Below, piece by piece: positions 22,881 to 32,237 of a DNA stretch of 64,000 nt (its first letter is position 1; every line of letters starts with the position of its first letter). Source of the stretch: an uncultured Helicobacteraceae bacterium (GTDB taxonomy: Bacteria; Campylobacterota; Campylobacteria; Campylobacterales; Helicobacteraceae); contig CANQAN010000003.1 of the NCBI GenBank assembly GCA_947588965.1, positions 62,001-126,000 on the forward strand, in the 5' to 3' direction. The notes beneath the pieces were generated by a model. That model was not told the origin of the DNA and did no database searches. It was given only the letters and a program-made list of their open reading frames with translations. The position numbers were made by a program, and so were the translations under genes.

Positions 22881-23138
22881 TTGTCCGCTACGCGCTCTAG
22901 GATTCCTTTTGTTGCATCTTTGAGTATCATTTTTGTTCTAAAGCCATTGTTTAATGAAAATACTTAGTTCTTAACGTCTGTTTATTTTTAACTTTTTTAT
23001 ATGTTTTTGTCCATTTCTGAATGCTCCAGTTTGCTTTATCTCACACATTCTCCGTCTGTATCGTTGCTTTAGCCCATTTTTGCTTCAAACTTATGGACAA
23101 GAGCAGAGCTTATTCTGTCTTGTCCAGCCTAAAAACCA

Positions 23139-24350
23139 TTACCCTCTAGCCTTGCCTGCGATAATGAAGCGCAATGCGTTGAGCTTGATAAAGCCCTCCG
23201 CATCTTTTTGATTATAGACAGAATCTTCTTCAAATGTGCTGTATGCCGCGCTAAAGAGAGAGTTTTTAGATTCTCTCCCAAGCACTGTTACATTACCCTT
23301 ATAGAGCTCTAAACGTACCATGCCCTCCACTTTTTCTTGCGTTTTATCAATCAGAGCTTGTAAGGCTCTGCGCTCGGGACTAAACCAATATCCATTATAA
23401 ATCAAACTTGCATATTTTGGCATTATTTCATCTTTCAAATGTGCTTCTTCCCTATCAAGACATAGGGACTCTATCGCACGATGTGCTTTGAGATAAATCG
23501 TCCCGCCCGGAGTTTCATAGCAGCCACGTGATTTCATTCCAACATAGCGATTCTCCACCAAATCAAGGCGCCCGATTCCATTTTGTCCGCCTAATTCATT
23601 GAGTTTTGCCCAAAATTTTGCAGGGCTAAGCTCTTTGCCATCAATGGCATATCCATCGCCATTTTTAAAGGCAATTGTGATAATCGTGGGTTTGTCTGGA
23701 GCTTTCTTTGGAGAGACACTCCAACGCCACATATCCTCTTCTGGCGCAACATTTGGATCTTCTAAAATCTGCCCCTCATAGCTTATGTGCAAGAGATTTG
23801 CATCCATCGAATAGGGCGATTTATTAGACTTTTTCTCAATCGGAATCCCTGCAGATTCTGCGTATTTAAGCAATTTTTCTCTGCTATTTAAATCCCATTC
23901 ACGCCAAGGCGCAACCACTTTAATGTCTGGATTGAGCGCATAGGCACCAATCTCAAAACGTACCTGATCGTTTCCCTTTCCTGTTGCACCGTGTGCAATC
24001 GCATCGGCACTGACTTTTCTAGCAATTTCTACAAGATGTTTTGCAATCAAAGGTCGCGCGATGCTTGTCCCAAGAAGATATTCTCCCTCATAAATCGTAT
24101 TTGCGCGAAACATCGGAAATACAAAATCACGTATGAATTCTTCGCGTAAATCTTCAATGAAAATATTCTCTGGCTTGATTCCAAGTTGCTGCGCCTTCGC
24201 CCTTGCTGGCTCTACTTCCTCACCTTGCCCAATATCGGCTGTGAAAGTGACAACCTCGCAACCATAAGTGTCTCCAAGCCATTTCAAAATCACGCTTGTA
24301 TCTAAACCTCCGCTATATGCTAGAACAATCTTTTTAAACTGCCTTTTCAT
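23139..24350 (-). CDS. argG: Argininosuccinate synthase
   Basis: [39 protein letters not shown]. Confidence 0.98.
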   Translation of the reverse strand: MKRQFKKIVLAYSGGLDTSVILKWLGDTYGCEVVTFTADIGQGEEVEPARAKAQQLGIKPENIFIEDLREEFIRDFVFPMFRANTIYEGEYLLGTSIARPLIAKHLVEIARKVSADAIAHGATGKGNDQVRFEIGAYALNPDIKVVAPWREWDLNSREKLLKYAESAGIPIEKKSNKSPYSMDANLLHISYEGQILEDPNVAPEEDMWRWSVSPKKAPDKPTIITIAFKNGDGYAIDGKELSPAKFWAKLNELGGQNGIGRLDLVENRYVGMKSRGCYETPGGTIYLKAHRAIESLCLDREEAHLKDEIMPKYASLIYNGYWFSPERRALQALIDKTQEKVEGMVRLELYKGNVTVLGRESKNSLFSAAYSTFEEDSVYNQKDAEGFIKLNALRFIIAGKARG

Positions 24351-24447
24351 TGCAACTCCTTGTATAAAAATTTTTGTAATTATAGCAAAATGGAAAAATT
24401 AATTTTATTTTGGCTAAAATTTCACAAATCAAAATCAAAGGAAAAGT

Positions 24448-24699
24448 TTGAGAGTGGATAAATTTCTCAATGCTGTGAATCTTGTCAAGAGACGTACTAT
24501 CGCACAAGATATGATAGAAAATCATGTCATAAAAATCAAAGGAATCGCTATCAAAGCAAGTCGCGATGTAAAAGTCGGCGATATTATTGAGATTGCTTTT
24601 TTAGAAAAATCTAGATTCTATCAAGTCCTGCAGATTCCTACGCAAAAAACTATCAAAAAAAATGAATCCCATTTGTATTATAAAGAAGTATCGCAATGA
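24448..24699 (+). CDS. S4-domain RNA-binding protein
   Basis: MRVDKFLNAVNLVKRRTIAQDMIENHVIKIKGIAIKASRDVKVGDIIEI. Confidence 0.85.
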   Translation: MRVDKFLNAVNLVKRRTIAQDMIENHVIKIKGIAIKASRDVKVGDIIEIAFLEKSRFYQVLQIPTQKTIKKNESHLYYKEVSQ

Positions 24700-25268
24700 T
24701 TTATTGTGCAGGGAAGATAGAAAATTTTGCATTTGCAAAAAGTATCGGAATCGGACTTGTGGAATCCGCCATTCATTTAACACGTTCCATTTTGCATGAT
24801 AAACCCGATGAAATTGTTTTTGTCGGAAGTTGTGGAAGTTATTCTAGCAGTAGTCCTCTCTTAGAGATTTTTGAATCTCACAGTGCCTGCAATATTGAGC
24901 TGTCTTTTTTGCAGGGGCAATCCTACACTCCTTTGGATAATTTTATCAATGTTTCACATGAAACATCGCAAAAAGATTCCGCATTTTTGCCGCTCAAAAA
25001 CACACAAAACACTGTCAATTCTAGCAATTATATCAGTACGGATTCTAAACTCGCAGAGCAAATGGTTAAGCTTGGAATCCTCTATGAAAATATGGAATTT
25101 TTCACTGTGTTACAGGTCGCAAAAACATTTCAGATTCCAGCAATTGGAATCTTTTGTGCGACAAATCACATTCACAGAGATGCACAAAAAGAGTTTTTAC
25201 AAAATCACAAAAGTGCCATGCAAAAGCTAGAATCTTACATCCATGCGCGACTAAAGTCTCAACAATAA
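24696..25268 (+). CDS. Purine-nucleoside phosphorylase/nucleosidase-like protein
   Basis: ATGA overlap with S4 gene; [16 protein letters not shown] and [27 protein letters not shown] pattern. Confidence 0.55.
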   Translation: MIYCAGKIENFAFAKSIGIGLVESAIHLTRSILHDKPDEIVFVGSCGSYSSSSPLLEIFESHSACNIELSFLQGQSYTPLDNFINVSHETSQKDSAFLPLKNTQNTVNSSNYISTDSKLAEQMVKLGILYENMEFFTVLQVAKTFQIPAIGIFCATNHIHRDAQKEFLQNHKSAMQKLESYIHARLKSQQ

Positions 25269-26314
25269 TGCACAAAAAGAACATTTTTGATTACGACACA
25301 AAAGAATTGGGCGCAGAGCTAGAAAATGCAGGATTCCAAAAATTCCGCGCAAAGCAAATTTTCCATTGGCTCTATGTGCGCTATATTGATGATTTTTATG
25401 CTATGGACAATCTCCCCCTCGCACTCAAAGAATATTTAAGTGCAAATTATACGACAGCAAACACCACCATTCACACGAAAGAATCCAGCAATGACGGAAC
25501 AGTAAAATATCTATTCAAAACAAAAGATAATCTCACTTATGAGGCTGTTTTTTTAAAAATGAAAGAAGACAGATTCACGCTCTGCCTCTCCTCTCAAATA
25601 GGATGCAAAGTCGGCTGTAGTTTTTGCCTCACGGCCAAAAATGGCTTTAGCAGAAATTTGACAGCGGGTGAAATGGTCTATCAAGTCTTTGCAATTAAAA
25701 AAGATCAGAATCTCTCAAACAATAAAGCTATCAATATCGTTTATATGGGCATGGGCGAACCACTAGACAATCTCAATAATCTCACAAAATGCATTGCGAT
25801 TCTAAGCGATCTTGATGGACTAAGCATTTCTGTGCGACGACAAACTGTTTCTACAAGCGGAATCGCGCCAAAGATTAAAAAGCTCGGCACATTGAATCTG
25901 GGCATTCAACTTGCGATCTCCCTCCATGCCGTGAGCAATGAATTGCGCAATGAACTTATGCCCATAAACAAAGCCTACAATATCCAAGCTATCATTGATG
26001 AAATTGCTCATTTTCCTATAGACAAGCGCAAACGTGTGATGTTTGAATATCTTGTCATCGATGGACTTAACGATGGTTTAGAGAGTGCTAAAAAACTCGT
26101 TGCTCTCCTCAACAAAATCAAAGCAAAGGTGAATCTTATCTATTTCAATCCACACGAAGGAAGTATTTACAGACGACCAAGCAAGGAGAAAGTGGAGGCT
26201 TTTCGTGAATTTTTGCTCAAAAAAGGCTTACTATGCACCATCAGGGAATCCAAAGGTTTAGACATTAGCGCGGCTTGTGGGCAACTAAGAGAGCGGAATT
26301 TGAATCCCTCTTGA
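25268..26314 (+). CDS. rlmN: Dual-specificity 23S rRNA/tRNA adenine-C2 methyltransferase (radical SAM)
   Basis: [31 protein letters not shown] radical SAM motif; GMGEPLDN. Confidence 0.96.
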   Translation: MHKKNIFDYDTKELGAELENAGFQKFRAKQIFHWLYVRYIDDFYAMDNLPLALKEYLSANYTTANTTIHTKESSNDGTVKYLFKTKDNLTYEAVFLKMKEDRFTLCLSSQIGCKVGCSFCLTAKNGFSRNLTAGEMVYQVFAIKKDQNLSNNKAINIVYMGMGEPLDNLNNLTKCIAILSDLDGLSISVRRQTVSTSGIAPKIKKLGTLNLGIQLAISLHAVSNELRNELMPINKAYNIQAIIDEIAHFPIDKRKRVMFEYLVIDGLNDGLESAKKLVALLNKIKAKVNLIYFNPHEGSIYRRPSKEKVEAFREFLLKKGLLCTIRESKGLDISAACGQLRERNLNPS

Positions 26315-26330
26315 GTATATAAGGATAAAA

Positions 26331-26423
26331 ATGGGAATTTTAGATGTTATTTTGATTGTTTTTTTGGCCTTTGTTTTTGTTGTTGGAATGGGTGCGTTTT
26401 TGTATTATGCCTACAAAAAATAA
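26331..26423 (+). CDS. 30-aa single-pass membrane microprotein
   Basis: SD AAGGAT; ATG...TAA encodes MGILDVILIVFLAFVFVVGMGAFLYYAYKK; below ORF-track length cutoff. Confidence 0.6.
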   Translation: MGILDVILIVFLAFVFVVGMGAFLYYAYKK

Positions 26424-26461
26424 TTTTTGAAAATTTATTTTGGGCTTTTTAATTGAATTTG

Positions 26462-26506
26462 AAAGCTCTCATTGCATACAGAGGTTTTCCGTATGCAATC
26501 AAGCTT
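26462..26506. terminator. Bidirectional terminator-like hairpin
   Basis: AAAGCT-ctc-ATTGCATAC...GTATGCAAT-ca-AGCTTTT inverted repeat between convergent genes. Confidence 0.65.
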
Positions 26507-26940
26507 TTACTTCCTAACAAATTGAGATGTATTTATTGTATACACTAGGCAACTGATGGCTTTCTCTCTTGCTTGTTGATTGTCCTTTTCTAGCAACTCC
26601 ATAGCATAATCAATTCCAAGCTGTTTGCGCACTTGAAAATATTCGGAACTCTCTTTCTCCCCTAAAAACTCCCCGCTCACAATAAATGTACTATGCAAAA
26701 TTTCTAGGACGCGCTCTGGAATCTTTTTAGCCTCCAAAGGAACATCAAATCTTTTCCCATCTTTTATGAGTATTTTTTCGCTTAGCCCACGTCCGTTTTC
26801 AAATGCAATCAGACAATAGGTTCTTGGAGTTCTGCCAAACTTTCAACGAAGCTCTTGCCCTCTCCCTTTTGGTTTTTTATAAATTTTTGATAACCATAGG
26901 TATTATAAGGAATCTTTACTATTTCTAGGACTGTTTGCAT
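26507..26940 (-). pseudogene. Frameshifted small hypothetical protein gene
   Basis: SD AGGAGC before ATG 26940; MQTVLEIVKIPYNTYGYQKFIKNQKGEGKSFVESLAELQEP then one-base shift to YCLIAFENGRGLSEKILIKDGKRFDVPLEAKKIPERVLEIL... Confidence 0.55.
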
Positions 26941-27053
26941 AGTAAGCTCCTTTGTGTGAATTGACACCCAATAACAAACAAAAAATATTCCACTCAATAG
27001 GACAAAATTGATTTATGTTAAGTTTTGTGCATAAAATATTTTTGCACTCCCCA

Positions 27054-28061
27054 TCAAGTTTTCTCCAAAATATGAAGATATTCTAAGGTTTTTTGCTGTT
27101 TTTGAATCCTTTGAGAGTCGGCTTTGAAGCGGTTATGAATTTGGGTTTTAAAGCTGTATTTTCCATATTTTTTAAAAATTTGTGCAATTTGCTCTAAATG
27201 CAACAATCCTTCATCATTGTAGCTTAAAAACACAAATTTTGCTTGAGCCTTTTCAATGAGTTCTGCAAGAGCAGATTCTACTAAATTTCTTTTGCACCAA
27301 GCAGATTTTTCATAGATTCTAAGCCCTGTTTTACCCTGCGGTATAAAATCATCATAGAGGGCAATGGAATTTAAAAGATGATAATTTGCCCCATATTCTC
27401 TTGTGTTGTAGGGCGGGTCAAGATAGAGTATGTCTGCCGTGATATTTTCAATCAAATCCTCAACATTTTGATTGAATGCTTGATGAGAATTTGCACTCAA
27501 CTCAAAAAGTGCAGCCTTTAAATCCAAATCCTTACAAGCACTCTTTTTAAGGTTTTTTAAAAAAGCTCCATACACAGAAGCGGTATTTGCGACTTTATCG
27601 GCGGATTCTAGCAAAGAAGCGAGTAAAAAATAATACTGCTCATCATTGATAAAATTTTCTTTTTTCCACAATGAAATTTGTGTGCGTATGGAATCAATTT
27701 TTATGGCGTTTTTATCGCTAAAATATTGTCTGTTTTCTCCTCCACCCAAAGCATAATGAGTGTAAATTTTGCCCTTGATTAAAGGAATTGCGTTGTTTAA
27801 GATATGAATCAATTCTTCGCTTTGTTTTAAAGGAGTGGAATTTTGTATATAATTTTTTGCCAAAACAAAGCTATAAAATTCCTTGTCATTAGCGATAATC
27901 CTTTTGACCTTGTTTTTAAAAAATTTACTCACAGCACAAGTTCCTGCAAAAATGTCAGCAAACACACAATCTTGCAATCGCAAATGCCTCTTTTCTAAAC
28001 TTTTGCTTATATGTTCATACAAAAAGGGTAAAAGTCTGAATTTAGAACCGATGTAATTCAT
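27054..28061 (-). CDS. DNA adenine methylase, D12/Dam-type N6-adenine MTase
   Basis: MNYIGSKFRLLPFL start motif, FADIFAGTCAVSKFFK, DILYLDPPYNTREYGANYH (DPPY). Confidence 0.92.
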   Translation of the reverse strand: MNYIGSKFRLLPFLYEHISKSLEKRHLRLQDCVFADIFAGTCAVSKFFKNKVKRIIANDKEFYSFVLAKNYIQNSTPLKQSEELIHILNNAIPLIKGKIYTHYALGGGENRQYFSDKNAIKIDSIRTQISLWKKENFINDEQYYFLLASLLESADKVANTASVYGAFLKNLKKSACKDLDLKAALFELSANSHQAFNQNVEDLIENITADILYLDPPYNTREYGANYHLLNSIALYDDFIPQGKTGLRIYEKSAWCKRNLVESALAELIEKAQAKFVFLSYNDEGLLHLEQIAQIFKKYGKYSFKTQIHNRFKADSQRIQKQQKTLEYLHILEKT

Positions 28062-28724
28062 GAGTTTCCATAAATCTTTTGCAAGATAAAATCTATCGCC
28101 TCTTTGGCTATTCTTTTTGCACTTTCTTTGCGATACTCCACAGGGTCGTATTGATAGCAACCCACACAGCCAAGCTCCTCCGTGTAGTCCTCATCGCCCC
28201 TATAAAAATCATAGGGATTGCCTTGAATATTTCGGGCTTTCCATCTTTTATTCGTTTCCTTGCAGAGTTTGCAAATTTGTCTTTTTGCATCATTTGCTGC
28301 CTTAGATAAGGGTTGAAAATCTTCAAGTTTTTGTGTTTTTGTATCACTGATACGTTGATTGTTTTTCCTGCCATCTTTGTGGTCAATTTCTATTTTTGTA
28401 TTTTCACTTTTGCCACAAATTCCAAGCATAACGCAGTTTTTATCCTTATAAAAATCTCTAATGTCTTTTCTTATGTTTTGCTTGAAAGACAATTCAGCCT
28501 TGAATCCTTGAAGTCTTATTCTGTCTATGGAATTTCCTTTGCTCTATCAATCTCTACATTATATTTTTGAGCTAAAAACTCCCTTTGCGACACCAACTCC
28601 CACCATTTCCAAGCTTCAAACTTTCATATGCACCAACGAATTCACTCACATTCACCCATCTTTAAAATCCCTTTTCATCAGGCTTTGCAAGTTTTAAAAA
28701 GAGTTTTGTCTTACTTTGTTTCAT
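28058..28724 (-). pseudogene. HNH/zinc-ribbon type II restriction endonuclease gene broken by one stop and two -1 frameshifts; C-terminal part is ORF 28058-28492
   Basis: Reading from ATG 28724: MKQSKTKLFLKLAKPDEKGF*RWVNVSEFVGAYESLKLGNGGSWCRKGSF[fs]LAQKYNVEIDRAK[fs]GNSIDRIRLQGFKAELSFKQNIRKDIRDFYKDKNCVMLGICGKSENTKIEIDHKDGRKN... Confidence 0.8.
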
Positions 28725-28854
28725 TTTGTATATCCTTGAAGTATGAATCTCATTTTACATTTTTATTCATTAAGGGATTGTAATTTATCAAGCAATCATG
28801 ACAATCTAAGTTGCAAACGAGTAAAATGCGCAGAATTTAACATAAGGTGTTGCG

Positions 28855-29502
28855 ATGTATTTGTTGAGTGGCGTATTGCATTTTTTCACCAGCGCAAATG
28901 GAATCTTTTATGCCCTTGCCTATGTGATTGGCGGGATTCCTTTTGGATTGCTGTATGGGAAATATTTAGGGGGTGTGGATATTAGAAAAGTCGGCAGTGG
29001 AAGCATCGGAGCTACAAATGTCCTTAGGGCATTAAAAGAATCAAAACCACAGATTGCTAAGAAAGTCGCGATTCTCACAATGCTTAGTGATATGCTCAAA
29101 GGCGCACTTGTCGTTGGAATCGCAAGATTAGCGGGGCTAAGCTTTGAGGCACAATGGATGATTGCATTTTTGGCTGTTGTTGGACATTGCTTCAGTCCCT
29201 TCTTGAAATTAGAAGGAGGCAAAGGTGTCGCAACGGGAGTTGGCGTGTTGGCGATGTTTCTGCCATTAGAGGCGCTTTTGGGATTAGTGGTTTGGTTTTT
29301 GGTGGGGAAATTTTTGAAAATCTCCTCTCTTGCCTCGTTGTTTGGTGTTTTATCGGGTATCATTTTGAGCTTTATTTTACATCCAGAGATTCCATTCATT
29401 CAGACGCACACGCCTTTGGTTTTAATTGGTTGTGTGATTTTGTATAAACACATTCCAAACATTGTGCGACTTATCCAAAGTAAAGAGGCAAAAATCATTT
29501 AG
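28855..29502 (+). CDS. plsY: Glycerol-3-phosphate acyltransferase
   Basis: YVIGGIPFGLLYGKYLGGVDIRKVGSGSIGATNVLRAL, FLKLEGGKGVATG. Confidence 0.95.
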   Translation: MYLLSGVLHFFTSANGIFYALAYVIGGIPFGLLYGKYLGGVDIRKVGSGSIGATNVLRALKESKPQIAKKVAILTMLSDMLKGALVVGIARLAGLSFEAQWMIAFLAVVGHCFSPFLKLEGGKGVATGVGVLAMFLPLEALLGLVVWFLVGKFLKISSLASLFGVLSGIILSFILHPEIPFIQTHTPLVLIGCVILYKHIPNIVRLIQSKEAKII

Positions 29503-29584
29503 TGTGTTGAAATTGTCACATCTTAAGTGTTTTTTTGCAGAATTAGAGTAAAATGCACAGATTCAAACCATTTAAGGAGGAATT

Positions 29585-30430
29585 ATGAGAGAAGTAAGCT
29601 GTGAAGAGATTGCGTCTGCTGTCGCTAAACTCGCTATTGATGCGTGCTGCATCCAGACGCCAGACATTAAACGCGCCTTTAACCTTGCAAAAGGAACCGA
29701 AAAATCTGCGCTAGGACAAAATATCCTTGACACACTCATTGAAAATGGCAAAATTGCCGAAAACAATATGATGCCCATTTGCCAAGACACAGGCATGACG
29801 GTGGTGTTTGTAGAAGTCGGACAGGAAGTACATATCACAGGAGGTTATCTTGAAGATGCGATTAATGAGGGCATCAAAAAGGGCTACACAGAGGGATATT
29901 TGCGCAAGTCTGTCGTAGAAGAGCCCCTCTATGATCGCAAAAATACGACAAATAACGCACCCGCTGTGATTCATACGCGCATAGTCAAGGGCGATAAACT
30001 CCATTTGAAAGTCTGCCCAAAGGGCTTTGGAAGCGAAAATAAAAGCATTTTAAAAATGCTTGTTCCCGCCGATGGAATTGAGGGTGTGAAAAAAGTCTTT
30101 ACCGAAGCGGTTAAACTTGCAGGACCAAATGCTTGTCCTCCTATGGTGATTGGTGTAGGAATCGGTGGGACAATGGAAAAAGCAGCAATCTTGGCAAAAC
30201 AAGCGGCCGTGCGCGAGATAGATTCTAAAAATCCCGATCCACGTTATGCGAAGCTAGAAGAGGAATTACTAGAGATCGCAAACAAAACAGGCGTTGGTCC
30301 TCAAGGTTTAGGTGGTACAACAACTGCATTTAAAGTCAATGTAGAATGGTATCCCACACACATTGCGGGGCTTCCTGTGGCAGTCAATATCAATTGCCAC
30401 GCTGCAAGACACGCTGATATTGAACTTTAA
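29585..30430 (+). CDS. Class I fumarate hydratase, alpha subunit
   Basis: MPICQDTGMTVVFVEVGQEVHITGGYLEDAINEGIKKGYTEGYLRKS. Confidence 0.92.
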   Translation: MREVSCEEIASAVAKLAIDACCIQTPDIKRAFNLAKGTEKSALGQNILDTLIENGKIAENNMMPICQDTGMTVVFVEVGQEVHITGGYLEDAINEGIKKGYTEGYLRKSVVEEPLYDRKNTTNNAPAVIHTRIVKGDKLHLKVCPKGFGSENKSILKMLVPADGIEGVKKVFTEAVKLAGPNACPPMVIGVGIGGTMEKAAILAKQAAVREIDSKNPDPRYAKLEEELLEIANKTGVGPQGLGGTTTAFKVNVEWYPTHIAGLPVAVNINCHAARHADIEL

Positions 30431-30440
30431 GGAGGAAGAG

Positions 30441-30998
30441 ATGAGTGAGGCAAAAAAAATCACCGCACCTTTAAGCAAAGAAGTCGCAACAAGCCTAAAA
30501 GCAGGAGAGAGCGTATTGATCTCTGGTACGATTCTATGCGCTCGCGATGCCGCACACAAGGCTTTAACCGAAGCACTCGCACGAGGAGAAAAGCTTCCTG
30601 TCAATTTACAAGGCGAGACAATTTATTATCTTGGTCCAACTCCTGCAAAGCCGGGTAATGCCATTGGTTCAGCAGGACCTACAACGAGTGGAAGAATGGA
30701 CAAATACACCCCCACAATCATAGAACAAGGCATTCATGGAATGATTGGCAAGGGCTATCGCAGCAAAGAAGTGATCGATTCTATGATAAAACATGGTGTT
30801 GTGTATATGGTGGCTGTCGGTGGTGCTGCGGCATTGATTTCAAAATGTATCACAAAATATGAGGTTTTAGCCTATCCCGAATTGGGACCCGAGGCAGTGG
30901 CGCGATTGACTGTAGAGAATTTTCCTGCTATTGTAGCCATTGATGCGCAGGGGAATAATTACTATGAGGTTGGACAGGCTCCTTATAAGCAGATTTAA
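30441..30998 (+). CDS. Class I fumarate hydratase, beta subunit
   Basis: YYLGPTPAKPGNAIGSAGPTTSGRMDKYTP; directly downstream of alpha subunit. Confidence 0.92.
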   Translation: MSEAKKITAPLSKEVATSLKAGESVLISGTILCARDAAHKALTEALARGEKLPVNLQGETIYYLGPTPAKPGNAIGSAGPTTSGRMDKYTPTIIEQGIHGMIGKGYRSKEVIDSMIKHGVVYMVAVGGAAALISKCITKYEVLAYPELGPEAVARLTVENFPAIVAIDAQGNNYYEVGQAPYKQI

Positions 30999-31007
30999 AG
31001 GCTAAAA

Positions 31008-31211
31008 ATGTGGCAAAAAAGCTTTTTGTCTTTGCTCGTGGCATTTGTCCTTAGCGGATGCTATCAAAATTCCTGCGGACTTTCCGAATCCTATTGGGAC
31101 GAAAAGACTTATTATTATGACGCAGAGGGCAGATATCACGAGGTTTGCCCAGACAATTTCTTATATAAAGACAAAGTTTTGCAAAAACAGCAAGAGGAAG
31201 AGGTTTGGTAG
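31008..31211 (+). CDS. Small lipoprotein, hypothetical
   Basis: Lipobox LSGC in MWQKSFLSLLVAFVLSGCYQNS. Confidence 0.65.
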   Translation: MWQKSFLSLLVAFVLSGCYQNSCGLSESYWDEKTYYYDAEGRYHEVCPDNFLYKDKVLQKQQEEEVW

Positions 31212-32125
31212 AAACCTTAGAGGACATTAGAACGCGGCGCAATCGCGCTCTGTCTTTCAAGCATATTTTGCCCCTGCAAACACAACTAGAATCCCTAAAG
31301 ATGATTCCAAAAGAAGAGTTAAGGGGGATTCAAATCTCTTATAAAGACTGCATTTCCTTAGAGATTCCTCATTTAAGCGTAGAATCTTTTGAGAAAATTT
31401 GTGCCATAGCGCACTCTCTCATTCCTTGGCGCAAGGGACCCTTTAGAATCAATGGCTTAGAAATTGTGAGCGAATGGAACAGTGCCATTAAATATAATTT
31501 GCTTGAGCCCCATTTGCAACTAGAGGGCAAGATTGTCGGCGATGTGGGTTGCAATAATGGATATTATATGTTAAGAGCCTTGTCGCAGAATCCTAAGAGG
31601 CTTGTTGGATTTGACCCCATGCCACTTTGTTTTTTGCAGTTTCAGTTTTTGCAATTTTTTGCGCAAACGCCGATAGAATTTGAACTTTTGGGGATCGAGG
31701 ATTTGCATTGCTTTGAGAATTCCTTTGATGTGCTGTTTTGTCTTGGTGTTTTGTACCACAGAAAAAGCCCTTTGGATTCCATTAAAATAATTTTTAATGC
31801 CCTAAAAAGCGGGGGAGAGGCGCTTTTTGACAGCTTGATTATTGAGGGTGATGAGGAGATTGCGCTTTGTCCAAATGGTCGCTACGCAAAGATGCCAAAT
31901 GTCTATTTCATCCCAACATTAAAGACTTTCAAACATTGGCTCTCTTTGAATCAATTTAAAGAAATTACGTACATTGCGACATTAAAAACTGCATTTGATG
32001 AACAACACAAGAGCGCGTGGAGCAGTGCGGAGTCATTAGAGGATTTTTTGGATTCCAGCACAGAAAAAACAATTGAAGGTTACCCAGCACCAAGACGCGC
32101 TTATCTCAAGGCAAAAAAGCTCTAA
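31205..32125 (+). CDS. cmoB: tRNA U34 carboxymethyltransferase
   Basis: WRKGPFRINGLEIVSEWNSAIKYNLLEPHLQLEGKIVGDVGCNNGYYMLRAL. Confidence 0.93.
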   Translation: MVETLEDIRTRRNRALSFKHILPLQTQLESLKMIPKEELRGIQISYKDCISLEIPHLSVESFEKICAIAHSLIPWRKGPFRINGLEIVSEWNSAIKYNLLEPHLQLEGKIVGDVGCNNGYYMLRALSQNPKRLVGFDPMPLCFLQFQFLQFFAQTPIEFELLGIEDLHCFENSFDVLFCLGVLYHRKSPLDSIKIIFNALKSGGEALFDSLIIEGDEEIALCPNGRYAKMPNVYFIPTLKTFKHWLSLNQFKEITYIATLKTAFDEQHKSAWSSAESLEDFLDSSTEKTIEGYPAPRRAYLKAKKL

Positions 32126-32237
32126 ATAGTCGCTTTGATTGTGGTTGCAAAATTAAAAAAGATACAATAATTAAAATATTATAAATAAATTTTAAAGTTA
32201 CATGTCACATTTGCATTGATTCATTGGCTTCAAACTC

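Noticed and set aside
28920-29399. 159-aa minus-strand ORF
   Set aside because: Antisense to plsY; low-complexity proline/asparagine-rich shadow.
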